Made by a program: the position numbers and the translations under genes. A stretch of 64,000 nucleotides of DNA from CAVOJY01 sp963696405 (lineage in GTDB: Bacteria; Chloroflexota; Limnocylindria; Limnocylindrales; CSP1-4), in NCBI GenBank assembly GCA_963696405.1, contig CAVOJY010000008.1, positions 24,311 to 88,310 of the forward strand. Reading direction: 5' to 3'. The notes under the pieces are model-generated. The model worked only from the letters and a program-made list of their open reading frames with translations, was not told where the DNA came from and searched no databases. Positions 43,057-52,166 of the stretch are shown piece after piece (the stretch's first letter is position 1; every line of letters starts with the position of its first letter).

Positions 43057-43920
43057 CTAGCGGAGCCTTGCGATGCCCACGCTCGCCTGCGGACGCGGCG
43101 GCAGGTAGCGGCCGCCTTCCTCTCGCAGGTTCGCGGTCGCCCACTCCCGAACCCGGGCGCGTCCATCCTCGCGCTCGGCCACGAGGAGCGATTGGGAGAG
43201 GGAGTCAACGGCCTCGTCGAGCGTGTCGAAGCTCCAGGTGCTATCGATTTCGTGGACGGAGGCCTCGAATCCCCAGCCCAGCTCGCCCAGGACTGCGCAG
43301 AGGTCGCCGAAGGACGGCTGCGGCACTCGCTCCTCGCCGTGCAGCTCGACGAACAGGTCGGCCGGCGCCGACTCCGGGGCCATGAGGCGAAGCGCAACCA
43401 GGCAGGTCGATCGCGCCGCCGCACGGAGACGAACCAGGAACGGGACGACGTCCTCGATGGGATAGAGGACGTGCGCGCAGACGACGACGTCGTGGGGTGC
43501 CACGTCCGCTGTCTCCCAGAGCGATCGCACCGCGACGACCCGGTCGCTCACGCCGGCCTCGGCGGCCCATCGCCCGAGATACTCGACCATGGAGCCGCTC
43601 GGCTCGACCACGGTGACTCGCCGACCGGACGCGGCCACGGGGACGGCGACCGCACCGAAGCCGCCGCCCACGTCCAGGACGCTCTCGCCGGCCCTGGTCG
43701 CGGCCAGCACCGCCTCGACGACGGGGCCGGGACCGGGAAGGCGGCGGACGTTCTCGTAGTACGAACCCACCCGGCGACTCCAGTAGATGTCGTCGTCCTT
43801 GCGACGGGCTTCCCCGAGCAGCCGCTCGAACTGCTCTCGCCTGAGGCGGACGAGCGTCCGCCACCGCTCGACGGCTTGCCAGAGGAGCCCCGCCTCTACC
43901 ACGCTCGACCCGCAGGTCAT
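43057..43920 (-). CDS. SAM-dependent methyltransferase
   Basis: 287 residues from the ATG at 43920, with a GGGAGGGAGAG ribosome-binding site. The SAM-binding motif I is ESVLDVGGGFGAVAVPVAASG (about residue 83). VTVVEPSGSMVEYLGRWA is motif post-I, and APHDVVVCAHVLYPIEDVVPFLVRL is motif II/III. The N-terminal 60 residues are helical (WRTLVRLRREQFERLLGEARRKDDDIYWSRRVGSYYENVRRL). It is a class I methyltransferase of the general type 11/25; the substrate is unknown. It probably forms an operon with rocD. Confidence 0.88.
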   Translation of the reverse strand: MTCGSSVVEAGLLWQAVERWRTLVRLRREQFERLLGEARRKDDDIYWSRRVGSYYENVRRLPGPGPVVEAVLAATRAGESVLDVGGGFGAVAVPVAASGRRVTVVEPSGSMVEYLGRWAAEAGVSDRVVAVRSLWETADVAPHDVVVCAHVLYPIEDVVPFLVRLRAAARSTCLVALRLMAPESAPADLFVELHGEERVPQPSFGDLCAVLGELGWGFEASVHEIDSTWSFDTLDEAVDSLSQSLLVAEREDGRARVREWATANLREEGGRYLPPRPQASVGIARLR

Positions 43921-44055
43921 GCTCTCCCTCCCACCGCGGCCGTGTCCTCCATCGGTCGCACGCCGCCGCGGGGCGGACGCCCTTCTCGGTCCCGCGTGCT
44001 GCGTCATGGTGCACCCGCTACGCTGAACGCGCCATGGGCTCGAAGGTGACCGTCC

Positions 44056-44925
44056 GTGCCTGAGCTTCCTGAGGTCGAGGGGCTCGCCCGCTTCCTCGAT
44101 GGCCGCACCCGCGGACGTCGCATCGAGCGCATCGAGGTCCTTTCGTTCTCGGCGCTGAAGACGGCCTACCCGCCGGCCGCCGATCTCGAGGGACGGACGG
44201 TGGCAGGCTGGGAACGCCACGGGAAGTTCCTCGCGATGCGCGCCGACCCGCTGCTCTGCCTCGTTGCTCATTTCGCGCGGGCCGGCTGGCTGCGATGGCG
44301 AGACCGTGCGCCGGCCTCGTCCGCGACACGCCCGCTCCGCCCGGGTCCGATCGCGCTCCGCGCCTCGCTCGACAATGGCTCCGGCTTCGACCTCACCGAG
44401 GCGGGCACACAGAAGCGCCTCGCCCTCTACGTCGTGGGCGACCCCGCGGACGTGCCGGGGATCGCGACGCTCGGGATCGACCCGTTCGACCCTGCCTTCA
44501 CAGCCGACCGCCTCGGGGAGCTCCTGCGGGGACGCACCGACCGGCTCAAGTCGGTGCTGGCCGACCAGGGCGTCATCGCCGGCGTGGGCAACGCCTACTC
44601 GGACGAGGCGCTCCACGCCGCGCGGCTCTCGCCGTTCGAGACGGCCGGGAGCCTCTCGCCGGAGGAGACCAGCCGCCTCCACGCAGGCCTGCTCGCGGTC
44701 CTGCACGACGCGCTCGACCGGTCGGCCGGCCTCCCCGCTGCCGATCTGAAGGACGAGAAGCGGGCCGGCATGCGCGTTCACGGGCGGACCGGGCTGCCCT
44801 GCCCCGTCTGCGGGGACACCGTCCGCGAGATTGCGTTCGCCAACCGGTCCTGGCAGTACTGCCCGACCTGCCAGACGGGAGGTCGCGCCTACGCCGACCG
44901 GCGGCTGTCGAGGCTCATCAAGTAG
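44056..44925 (+). CDS. Formamidopyrimidine-DNA glycosylase (Fpg/Nei family)
   Basis: 289 residues from the GTG at 44056, required because maturation exposes the catalytic Pro in PELPEVEGL, followed by the general-acid Glu. RHGKFLAMR carries the beta-hairpin lysine. The H2TH region is LKSVLADQGVIAGVGNAYSDEALHAARLSPF. The C-terminal zinc finger has CPVC and CPTC pairs (residues about 254-279). It excises oxidised bases and nicks DNA by beta,delta-elimination. The zinc-finger loop AFANRSWQYCPTCQTGGRAYADRRLSRLIK is of the actinobacterial Fpg-like type, so substrate preference may differ from E. coli MutM. Confidence 0.92.
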   Translation: MPELPEVEGLARFLDGRTRGRRIERIEVLSFSALKTAYPPAADLEGRTVAGWERHGKFLAMRADPLLCLVAHFARAGWLRWRDRAPASSATRPLRPGPIALRASLDNGSGFDLTEAGTQKRLALYVVGDPADVPGIATLGIDPFDPAFTADRLGELLRGRTDRLKSVLADQGVIAGVGNAYSDEALHAARLSPFETAGSLSPEETSRLHAGLLAVLHDALDRSAGLPAADLKDEKRAGMRVHGRTGLPCPVCGDTVREIAFANRSWQYCPTCQTGGRAYADRRLSRLIK

Positions 44926-44947
44926 AAGGCCCGATCGGGTACCGCTC

Positions 44948-45949
44948 TCAGTCCCCCATCCGGAGCACCGCCGCGCCGCCGATCCGGCCGGCTGCGAGCC
45001 GCTCGAGCGCCTCGTTTCCCTCGGCCAACGGGAAGACGTCGTACGCCGTGCGGACGGGGATCGACACGGCCAGGTCCAGGAACTCCCGGGCGTCCTGGCG
45101 GGTGAAGTTGGCGACGCTCCGAAGGTTGCGCTCCCACCAGAGCAGCTCGTATGGAAACTCGGGCACCCGGTCCAGGTGGATGGCGTTGATTGTGACCGTC
45201 GCGCCGCGGCCGACGGCACGGAGCGCCGCCAGCACGACGTCCCCGGCCGGGGCGAACGTGATCGCCGCGTCGAGCGGAACCGGCGGGGGTTTGTCGTACC
45301 CCCCCACCCAGGCTGCTCCGAGCGAGCGGGCCCGCTCCCGCTCGTGCCCGGACCGGGTCGCGACATACACCTCACAGTTCCAGTGTCGCGCAACCTGGAT
45401 CGTCAGCAGCGCGGACGCGCCGAAACCGAAGAGCCCGAGCCGCCCGCCTCGCCGGATCCCGCTCACCTTGAGCGCCCGGTAGCCGATCACGCCTCCACAG
45501 AGGAGCGGGGCCGCGTCCAGGTCCGCGAACCGGTCGGGCAGCCGCAGCGCGAAATCGGCGCGCACGGTCATGCGGGTCGCGAAACCCCCATCGCGGTCCC
45601 ACCCGGTGAACTGCGCCTCCTCGCAGAGGTTCTCGCGGCCCGCTCGACAGTTGGCGCAGCGACCGCACGTTCCCCCGAGCCAGGCGGCGCCCGCGCGGTC
45701 GCCCACCCGCCATCCCTCCACCTCGGTGCCAAGCCCCACCACCCGGCCGACGGCCTGATGTCCTGGAATGACCGGGAGCCGGTGCGCCGCCAGGTCCCCT
45801 TCGCAGATCTGCAAGTCCGTCCGGCACACGCCGCAGGCGGCGACCTCGACGACGATCTCGCCGGGCGCGGGCTCCGGGTCGGCAAGCTCCACGAGCCGAA
45901 GCGGATGGTCGGCAGCCGGGGCCGGCCGCTCCAGCCGAAGCGCGCGCAC
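44948..45949 (-). CDS. Zinc-binding alcohol dehydrogenase (AdhA-like, class of AdhP/AdhT)
   Basis: 333 residues from the GTG at 45949. ACGVCRTDLQICEGDLAAHRLPVIPGHQAVGRVV gives the catalytic-zinc Cys and the GHE-like segment, here GHQ, so the third ligand is glutamine. CGRCANCRAGRENLC gives the four structural-zinc cysteines. The Rossmann region GRLGLFGFGASALLTIQVARHWNCEVYVATRS binds NAD(P). The conserved Glu after GH in GHE is Gln here, as in a subgroup annotated as zinc-binding alcohol dehydrogenase family proteins. Convergent with the Fpg gene, with 22 bases between the stops. Confidence 0.88.
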   Translation of the reverse strand: MRALRLERPAPAADHPLRLVELADPEPAPGEIVVEVAACGVCRTDLQICEGDLAAHRLPVIPGHQAVGRVVGLGTEVEGWRVGDRAGAAWLGGTCGRCANCRAGRENLCEEAQFTGWDRDGGFATRMTVRADFALRLPDRFADLDAAPLLCGGVIGYRALKVSGIRRGGRLGLFGFGASALLTIQVARHWNCEVYVATRSGHERERARSLGAAWVGGYDKPPPVPLDAAITFAPAGDVVLAALRAVGRGATVTINAIHLDRVPEFPYELLWWERNLRSVANFTRQDAREFLDLAVSIPVRTAYDVFPLAEGNEALERLAAGRIGGAAVLRMGD

Positions 45950-46146
45950 GGCTAGGCTCCCGAGCCGCGTCCGGCTGCCGGACCGACCGACCGGGCGACG
46001 CCCGATCCGCGCGGCCCCGCCGCATTTCCCATGACCGCAGTCTGCCACGTACGATGTGACACGGCGCGGCGGTCCACGGGAGAGGGCGTCCGGGCCGGGC
46101 CGCGGGCAGTCGTGCGCGATGGCCGTGCAGGAAGGGGTGCAGCAAC

Positions 46147-47133
46147 GTGAGAGTGGACAGGCGCTTCCTGAACTGGGGCATCTTCCTGATCGTCCTGGGG
46201 CTGGTGCCGCTCCTCGTCCGGCTCGACGTCATCAGCTCGAGCGCGATTCGCGATGCCTGGCGGTTGTGGCCGCTCATCTTCGTCGGCTTGGGCCTCGGGC
46301 TCCTGCTCCGGCGGACCGCGGTCGCCCCGATCGGCGGACTCATCGTCGCCGGGACGCTCGGGCTGGTCATCGGGAGCCTCATCGCCGTCGGTGGCACCTT
46401 CAGCGCCGGTTGCGGGATCGGGCACGGCACAGGGCCGGTGGTGCGCACGTCGAACGACGGCCAGTTCAGCGGCCGGTCGGCAGAGGTCCTCATCGCCATC
46501 GACTGTGGCGACCTCGAGGTGGGAACCCAGGGCGGATCAGGCTGGTCCATCGAGGCGCAGGATCCCGAAGGGCACCCGGCCTCCGTCGACGCCGGGCCGA
46601 CCGGCCTGACCGTTCGCGCGCCCGAGGGTGACGACTTCTTCGGGATACTCACCGGGAGCCGCGGGCCCCGGACCTGGAGCGTCACGCTTCCGGAAGAGCC
46701 AGGTCTCATCGTGCGAACGGACCTGAACGCGGGTGCGGGACGCCTCGACCTGGGGTACGCGAACCTCGACCAGTTCGCCGGCACCTTCAACGCCGCCGAC
46801 GTACGGATCGACCTGAGCGACTCGGCGGTCGGCGGCCTCGACCTCGAGCTGAACGCCGGCTCGGGGAGAGTCGCGCTCCCGGGCCGGTCGTCGTTCGATG
46901 GCTCGATCGGCGTGAACGCCGCATCGCTCGAGCTCTGCGTTCCCGATGAGGTCGGGCTCCGCGTCACAGTCGGGGGCGCCCTCAACTCCGCCGACTTCAG
47001 CGGCCAGGGCCTCACGAAGACCGGCGACAGCTGGACAAGCTCGAACTGGGGAACCGCGGCGAACCGCATCGACCTGCGGATCGATGCGAACGCTGCGAGC
47101 ATCTCCCTGAACCCCGCGGGAGGTTGTCGATGA
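46147..47133 (+). CDS. LiaF-like membrane protein (DUF5668 + cell-wall-active-antibiotic-response domain)
   Basis: 328 residues from the GTG at 46147, with GGAAGGGG upstream. The N-terminus is a short DUF5668-like hairpin of four hydrophobic stretches (RFLNWGIFLIVLGLVPLLVRL, AWRLWPLIFVGLGLGLLLRR, VAPIGGLIVAGTLGLVIGSLIAVGG). After residue 95 come beta-strand repeats (AEVLIAIDCGDLEVGTQGG, LNAGAGRLDLGYANLDQFAGTFNAADVRIDLS, GALNSADFSGQGLTKTGDSWTS) typical of LiaF/DUF4097-type sensors. It likely senses envelope stress. It is coupled to the PspC-like gene through an ATGA overlap. Confidence 0.85.
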   Translation: MRVDRRFLNWGIFLIVLGLVPLLVRLDVISSSAIRDAWRLWPLIFVGLGLGLLLRRTAVAPIGGLIVAGTLGLVIGSLIAVGGTFSAGCGIGHGTGPVVRTSNDGQFSGRSAEVLIAIDCGDLEVGTQGGSGWSIEAQDPEGHPASVDAGPTGLTVRAPEGDDFFGILTGSRGPRTWSVTLPEEPGLIVRTDLNAGAGRLDLGYANLDQFAGTFNAADVRIDLSDSAVGGLDLELNAGSGRVALPGRSSFDGSIGVNAASLELCVPDEVGLRVTVGGALNSADFSGQGLTKTGDSWTSSNWGTAANRIDLRIDANAASISLNPAGGCR

Positions 47134-47894
47134 ACAGGCGGCTGTACCGGTCGACGACGGACCGGGTGATCGCCGGCGTATGTGGCGGGCTCGCCGATCT
47201 CTGGGGGATCGATCCTTCGCTCCTGCGGATCGGCTGGTTCGTCCTGATCATCCTGACCGGCGGCATCTTCCTGCTGATCTACATCGTCATGGCGATCGTG
47301 GTGCCGGCGGGCCCGCCCTCCCCGTACGATCGGTGGGGATCGGCCGCACCGGGCGCGCCGCCGCCTTGGGGTGCCGGCTGGGACGCCTCCTGGGGTGCGA
47401 CGCCGCCCGGGACGTCGCCCGCTGGGACGACGCCCGGAACGGCGAGCCAGCCCGGCGCGTGGCCGGGTTGGGGGACGACCGCTGACGCCGCCGCGGGTGG
47501 CCCGGCCAGTGCCGCCGAGGGCACCGGCCTCGATGTTGCAGCAGCCGTGGATGAAGCCCCGACCGCGGGCGCTACAACCGCGGAGGGTGCGACCGAGCCC
47601 TGGGCGACGCCACCCCTCGCGGCCCCGGCCGCTCCGCCGGCACCGGCGTGGGGAGCATCTCCGCCTCCCGCCTGGACGGCTCCGCCGCCCCCACCCGCCG
47701 CGTGGTCCACCGGGCACAGGGGGCCCGGCAGTGGCGCCATCGTCTTCGGCCTCATCCTTGTGATCATCGGGGCGGCGTTCCTCATCAACCAGTTCGTGCC
47801 CTCGATCGACATGGGCATCCTCTGGCCGGCGGCAGCGATCGTCCTCGGCGCTGTGCTCCTGGTGGCCGCCTTCATCCCCGGCGGGCGGGACTAG
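47130..47894 (+). CDS. PspC-domain envelope-stress membrane protein
   Basis: 254 residues from the ATG at 47130, with GGAGGT five to six bases upstream. Residues 2-60 are a PspC domain (RRLYRSTTDRVIAGVCGGLADLWGIDPSLLRIGWFVLIILTGGIFLLIYIVMAIVVP). A linker of about 125 residues rich in Pro, Ala, Gly, Trp and Thr follows. The C-terminus has a DUF5668-like pair of helices (GAIVFGLILVIIGAAFLINQFV, GILWPAAAIVLGAVLLVAAFI). With the LiaF-like partner it forms a phage-shock/LiaF-type sensing pair. Convergent with the ABC exporter genes. Confidence 0.9.
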   Translation: MNRRLYRSTTDRVIAGVCGGLADLWGIDPSLLRIGWFVLIILTGGIFLLIYIVMAIVVPAGPPSPYDRWGSAAPGAPPPWGAGWDASWGATPPGTSPAGTTPGTASQPGAWPGWGTTADAAAGGPASAAEGTGLDVAAAVDEAPTAGATTAEGATEPWATPPLAAPAAPPAPAWGASPPPAWTAPPPPPAAWSTGHRGPGSGAIVFGLILVIIGAAFLINQFVPSIDMGILWPAAAIVLGAVLLVAAFIPGGRD

Positions 47895-47910
47895 CTCCCC
47901 GCCGGTCGAC

Positions 47911-48714
47911 CTACGTTGCCAGGTCGCGGCGCTCGAAGCCGATGAGTGCCGCGGCGAACCCCACGACCGTGATCACCGCCAGGACGCCGGCGTGCACCCA
48001 GTCGATGCCGTTCCGAATCGGGTTGGCCTCCAGGTAGTAGAAGAACGGCGAGATCGCCTGGATGTCGTTCAGCACGTCGACCAGCGGCGCGAGCGCGTTG
48101 ATGAAGTAGGTGACCACGAAGAGAGCCCCGACCACGCCGATGGCGAGCGGCCGGTTCCCTGTCCAGCACCCGAGAGCGAGGGCGATCGAGCCGAACGCCA
48201 GGGCCAGCAGCGTGCCGCTGACGAGCGCGCCGGCCAGGTTCCCCGCGGGAACTGAGACCCCGCCGATCGCGGCGCCCACCTGGACGCCGACGAAGAGGGC
48301 GGCGGCAACAACGACCGTCCCGAGGACCATCGCCACCACCTTCTCGGTCACCACGCGCCAGCGCTGGACTGGCTCGGACAGGAGCAGGTCGAGCGTCCCG
48401 CGGGACTCCTCGGCCGCCGTCGCACCGCTCCCGAGCGTGATGGCGAATCCGCCCAGGATGATCGGGAGCATGAGCGGGAAGAGCTCCATGTTGAGGAAGC
48501 CGGCTGGCGTGCTCAGGTCGATGAGCGAGCCTCCGACCAATGCCATCATCGCCGGCGGGAAGCTGTCGAGCAGCGCCTGGAGGTCGAGGTCGTTGGCGAA
48601 GGTCGGGTAGAGCCAGATGAAGTAGAAGCCCAGGATCCCCAGGCCGAGCGCGGCCCAGAAGACCGGCCAGCGGAGATCGCGAATGGTCTTCAGGAAGACG
48701 CTATGCAGCAGCAT
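47911..48714 (-). CDS. ABC-2 type exporter permease
   Basis: 267 residues from the ATG at 48714, overlapping the ATPase gene by 14 bases. About six helices: WPVFWAALGLGILGFYFIWLYP, PLMLPIILGGFAITLGS, VVAMVLGTVVVAAALFVGVQVGAAIGG, GTLLALAFGSIALALGCWTGN, PLAIGVVGALFVVTYFINALAPLV, GVLAVITVVGFAAALIGFERRDL. The cytosolic AAEESRGTLDLLLSEPVQRWRVV is the ABC2_membrane motif found before the third helix. It exports a lipid or drug-like molecule, together with the next gene product. Confidence 0.9.
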   Translation of the reverse strand: MLLHSVFLKTIRDLRWPVFWAALGLGILGFYFIWLYPTFANDLDLQALLDSFPPAMMALVGGSLIDLSTPAGFLNMELFPLMLPIILGGFAITLGSGATAAEESRGTLDLLLSEPVQRWRVVTEKVVAMVLGTVVVAAALFVGVQVGAAIGGVSVPAGNLAGALVSGTLLALAFGSIALALGCWTGNRPLAIGVVGALFVVTYFINALAPLVDVLNDIQAISPFFYYLEANPIRNGIDWVHAGVLAVITVVGFAAALIGFERRDLAT

Positions 48715-49606
48715 TGGTGGCCCCCTCCCCGTAGTAGGCGAGGAAGATCTCCTCGAGGCTGGTGTCCTGCGATGAGACGTCCCGCACGTCAAACCGGGCG
48801 GCCGTCTTGACGAGCGCGTCCAGGCTGCCCATGACCGTGCAGGTGAGTGCGCCGTTGGTGACGGTCATGTCGCGCACACCGGGGATCCCGGTGAATGCCG
48901 CCGGGTCGACCGGCCCGGTGAAGTCGATCCGCAGGCGGCGCAGCGCCCGCGCCTTCAGATCCGCGATCGACTCGACGATCAGCAGCCGGCCCTCCCGGAT
49001 GATCGCCACCCGGTCGCACAGATGCTCCACTTCTGGGAGGAGATGGGACGAGAGGAACACCGTTCGTCCCTCTGCCTGCGCCTCGTGCGCCAGGCGCTCG
49101 AACTCGAGCTGGACGAACGGGTCGAGGCCGGTGGTGGGCTCGTCGAGGATGAGCAGATCCGGATGTCCCATGAGCGCCGCGACGAGCCCGACCTTCTGGC
49201 GGTTGCCGCGGGAGAGCGACTTGATCCGGACCGTCGGATCCAGTTGCAGCCGCTCCACGAGGCGGCCGACCTCGCCGCGGTCCACGCCACCGCGCAGGTT
49301 GCCCAGGTAGTCGAGGAGCTGCAGCCCGGTCAGGTTGCCGTAGAGCGACACCTCGCCGGGTAGGTAGGTCACCCGCCGGTGGATGGCGAGCCGGTCGCGA
49401 CGGGAGTCAAGACCCAGAACCTCGGCCCTTCCGCGGGTCGGGCGGATCAGGTCGAGGAGCAGGCGAATCGTCGTGGTCTTGCCCGCGCCGTTGGGGCCGA
49501 GGAACCCGAAGATCTCCCCGGCGTGGACCTCGAGATCGACGTCCACGATGCCGCGCGAGCGCCCGTAGAACTTGGTCAGATGCTCCGTGCGGATGGCCGA
49601 TGTCAT
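48701..49606 (-). CDS. ABC exporter ATP-binding protein
   Basis: 301 residues from the ATG at 49606. Walker A FLGPNGAGKTT, Q-loop region LPGEVSLYGNLTGLQLLDYL, signature LSRGNRQKVG, Walker B LLILDEPTTGLDPFVQ and switch SSHLLPE are all intact. The C-terminal 80 residues (LRRLRIDFTGPVDPAAFTGIPGVRDMTVTNGALTCTVMG) form the DUF4162-type extension of DrrA-like transporters. Overlaps the regulator gene by four bases and the permease by 14, so regulator, ATPase and permease are one operon. Confidence 0.93.
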   Translation of the reverse strand: MTSAIRTEHLTKFYGRSRGIVDVDLEVHAGEIFGFLGPNGAGKTTTIRLLLDLIRPTRGRAEVLGLDSRRDRLAIHRRVTYLPGEVSLYGNLTGLQLLDYLGNLRGGVDRGEVGRLVERLQLDPTVRIKSLSRGNRQKVGLVAALMGHPDLLILDEPTTGLDPFVQLEFERLAHEAQAEGRTVFLSSHLLPEVEHLCDRVAIIREGRLLIVESIADLKARALRRLRIDFTGPVDPAAFTGIPGVRDMTVTNGALTCTVMGSLDALVKTAARFDVRDVSSQDTSLEEIFLAYYGEGATNAAA

Positions 49607-50142
49607 CGCGCACCTCCCCTGTTCGTTCCCGTTCGTTCCGTCGCCAGTTCGCCGCCTTCTTCGGCAGCACGCCGCGCCCGCTGCTGCTCCCAGCGCTCGA
49701 GCAGGGCCTGGTACTCGATCTCGAGGAACTGGTAGAAGTCGTGCAGTTCCTCGATGCGCGCATAGCCCACCAGGTCGTCGCGGGGGAGCAGGTCGATCCC
49801 GCGCTCGGCCACCTCGTGGATCCGGGCGGCCTGGGCGAGTCGGAGCCTCATGATCTTGGTCCAGACTCCCGGCCGGATCCTGAAGTAGTCGACCCGCTCG
49901 GCCGGTCTCGTCACCCGGTCGACGATCCCGTAGTCGATGAGCAGTCGAGTGGTGGAGCTGACCGAGCCCTTGCTCGCCTGCAGGGCCTCCGCGATGTCGC
50001 GAGACGATTGCTCAGGCGGTTCGCACACGAGCAGATGTCCCAGAAGCCGGCCGGCCATGCGCGGAAGGCCGAGATCCTCAAGCGCGACCCCGAAATCCTC
50101 GACAAACTGCACCCGCAGTGCAGCTCGGACATCGTCGTCCAT
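49603..50142 (-). CDS. GbsR/MarR-family transcriptional regulator
   Basis: 179 residues from the ATG at 50142, preceded by AGAAGGAGGGG. QFVEDFGVALEDLGLPRMAGRLLGHLLVCEPPEQSSRDIAEALQASKGSVSSTTRLLIDYGIVDRVTRPAERVDYFRIRP is the winged-helix domain of GbsR-type MarR proteins. A helical dimerisation arm follows (RLRLAQAARIHEVAERGIDLL, ELHDFYQFLEIEYQALLERWEQQRARRAAEEG). It is the first gene of the operon and most likely represses the exporter until an effector is present. Confidence 0.92.
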   Translation of the reverse strand: MDDDVRAALRVQFVEDFGVALEDLGLPRMAGRLLGHLLVCEPPEQSSRDIAEALQASKGSVSSTTRLLIDYGIVDRVTRPAERVDYFRIRPGVWTKIMRLRLAQAARIHEVAERGIDLLPRDDLVGYARIEELHDFYQFLEIEYQALLERWEQQRARRAAEEGGELATERTGTNRGGAR

Positions 50143-50232
50143 CGCGCCCCTCCTTCTCGCTGCAAACCGCCATCGGCGCTGGCGGACTCCCGCTCAGCGG
50201 AACGCAAGGTACCAGCAAGATACTAGTCGTTC

Positions 50233-50261
50233 AGGCTAGACTGTACGATCAGATCTGTCAA
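50233..50261 (-). promoter_or_regulatory. Promoter of the GbsR-ABC operon
   Basis: On the minus strand: perfect -35 TTGACA (50261-50256), a 17-base spacer, and TAGCCT (50238-50233). CTAG-containing arms (CTAGTCGTTCAGGCTAG, 50223-50239) surround the -10 and could be the GbsR operator. Confidence 0.6.
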
Positions 50262-50806
50262 TACGAGACTCGTCCGGCACGTCGGTCACACCGGAGCGTC
50301 TGTCGGGCCGGCGTCAGCGTGGTCCAGCCGCCAGCGATGCAGGAACCGGGCAAGCGTGAGGTCGTCCGCGAGCGACCCGGGGGGGCCAGCATCGGCCCCG
50401 CGACCGGCGACCGACCACGACATACGGAAGTCCCCGTAGCCTGGGCCGGGAACGATCAGGCAGGACCACCGACAAGACACCCTCGGCCGCCGCGGGATGT
50501 CCTGGCCCGAGCGCGAGTCGGGACATCGGGGCCCGGCCGTGGGGCCCCCGGGCCCGTGCTGACCACCGCCCGGGACGCCCAACGCTGCGGGGGTTTGCAT
50601 TCGTGAAAGTCGGGCACCGCGCCCGCCGCCGATGCGCCGCGCCTCCGATGGCAGCGTCCCGCAACCCCTGTAACACGGGTCGGCGGGCAGGGACGCGCGC
50701 CCGCGACGTCGATGGCAGCAGGCGCCCATGCGCCCAGACCCGGCGTCACGGGCGGAGGGTTTCAAGTGGACGGCCTCCAGGGGACCGGCGTCCAGGCAGA
50801 CGGCCT
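50262..50806. other. Intergenic region, no gene seen
   Basis: About 0.55 kb between the GbsR promoter and the stop of the iron alcohol dehydrogenase. Frames are open only through composition. 50579-50598 (CCAACGCTGCGGGGGTTTGC) matches 12235-12254 at 18 of 20 bases. There is no tRNA, repeat array or ribosome-binding site. Confidence 0.5.
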
Positions 50807-51988
50807 TCAGAGCGACCGCTCGAGGATCTCCAGCATCTCCTCTCGCGTGAGCGCGATCGGGTTGCCCTTCATGCTGCTCGACTCGGCCGCCCGGTCCGCC
50901 TGGACCGGCAGGTCGGCCGGTGTCAAGCCGTAGGTCCGGAGGGGCGGCACCTCGAGGGCCCGACACAGGTCGGCCACCCATACGACGCCGTCGGGGGCAG
51001 TCGCATGCGCGCGGCCCGTGAGGAGTCGCGCAACCTCGTCGTATCGGCCAAGCGCCTCGCTCCCCGGTGCGCGCCTCTGGAGGGCGCGTACGTTCACGTC
51101 CATGACGAAGGGCAGAACTGCGGCGCAGAGCGCCCCGTGCGGGGCATCGAACGCGCCCCCGATCGGGCCGGCGAACCCGTGCGCAGCGCCGAGACCCGCG
51201 TTCGCCAGGGCAAGGCCACCGAACAGACTGGTCACGCACATGTCGAGCCGCGCCGCCGTGTCATCCCCATGCTCGAAGGCACGCTGCAGGGACCGGGCCG
51301 CCCGGACCATCCCCTCGCGGCAGACCCCGTCGGTCATCGGGTTGGCCTTTGCCGAGACGAACGGCTCGATCACCTGCGTGAGCGCATCGAGCCCCGTGTT
51401 CGCGGTCTCCCGCTTCGGCAGCTCGTACGTCAGCTCGGGGTCGACGACCGCCACGCGCGCCAGCATGAGGGCGCCCCTCAGGCTCACCTTCACGCGGCGC
51501 TCCGGTGACGCGAGCACGGCGTTTCGAGTCACCTCGCTCCCGGTCCCCGCCGTCGTGGGCACCGCGATGAGCGGCGCCGCCTGAACCGTCAGCGGTCGTC
51601 CCCTGCCGATGATCTCGAGGTAGTCCTGGAGGCTCCCGGGATTGGTCAGCATCGCCGCCACCGCCTTGGCGGTGTCGATCGCGCTTCCTCCGCCGAAACC
51701 GACGACAAGGTCGCAGCCACCCTCGCGGGCGACCCGCACACCGTTCTCGACAAGCCCGGTCGTCGGCTCCCCTCCCACGGCGAACGTCGCGGACGTGATG
51801 CCGGCCGCGGCGAGTGCGTCGGCGAGCGGCTGTACTGCCCGCGCCGATCGGCCGTTCACCAGCAAGGCCCGCCTCCCGAACCCTGCCGCGATGGCCGGGA
51901 CCTGCGAGACGGTCCCGGGGCCAAACACGATGCGCCCGGCAGTGGCGAACTCGAACTGGACCGCCGCACGGGGCAGCAGGGCGTTCAC
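50807..51988 (-). CDS. Iron-containing alcohol dehydrogenase
   Basis: 393 residues from the GTG at 51988, chosen for AAGGAGG six to seven bases upstream. FEFATAGRIVFGPGTVSQVPAIAAGFGRRALLV opens the dehydroquinate-synthase-like fold, and VVGFGGGSAIDTAKAVAAMLTN binds NAD(P). PTTAGTGSEVTRNAV is the conserved segment. VDPELTYELPKRETANTGLDALTQVIEPFVSAKANPMTD gives the iron-ligand Asp and His positions (here D/T-x-Q variant). LANAGLGAAHGFAGPIGGAFDAPHGALCAAVLP supplies the remaining His ligands. It likely reduces an aldehyde or maleylacetate-like substrate. Confidence 0.92.
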   Translation of the reverse strand: MNALLPRAAVQFEFATAGRIVFGPGTVSQVPAIAAGFGRRALLVNGRSARAVQPLADALAAAGITSATFAVGGEPTTGLVENGVRVAREGGCDLVVGFGGGSAIDTAKAVAAMLTNPGSLQDYLEIIGRGRPLTVQAAPLIAVPTTAGTGSEVTRNAVLASPERRVKVSLRGALMLARVAVVDPELTYELPKRETANTGLDALTQVIEPFVSAKANPMTDGVCREGMVRAARSLQRAFEHGDDTAARLDMCVTSLFGGLALANAGLGAAHGFAGPIGGAFDAPHGALCAAVLPFVMDVNVRALQRRAPGSEALGRYDEVARLLTGRAHATAPDGVVWVADLCRALEVPPLRTYGLTPADLPVQADRAAESSSMKGNPIALTREEMLEILERSL

Positions 51989-52166
51989 ACAAGCCCTCCT
52001 TTCCACCATCACCTCGGCCACCGGACGATGACGACGATCAGCGCGCAAGTACTCTATCAGCGTGACTGCGTTCGATCGGATACGCTTTCGCCGAACGAGT
52101 ACACCACGGCCGGGCGGGCGAGTGACCGTCGAAGTCCCCCGGATCGTGTCTCGCAAGGAGGTCATC

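Noticed and set aside
12235..50604. 20-base motif shared by two intergenic regions (CCAACGCTRCGGGGRTTTGC)
   Set aside because: An 18 of 20 match is not surprising between GC-rich stretches in 64 kb. Flanks do not extend the similarity, so it is not reported as a repeat family.
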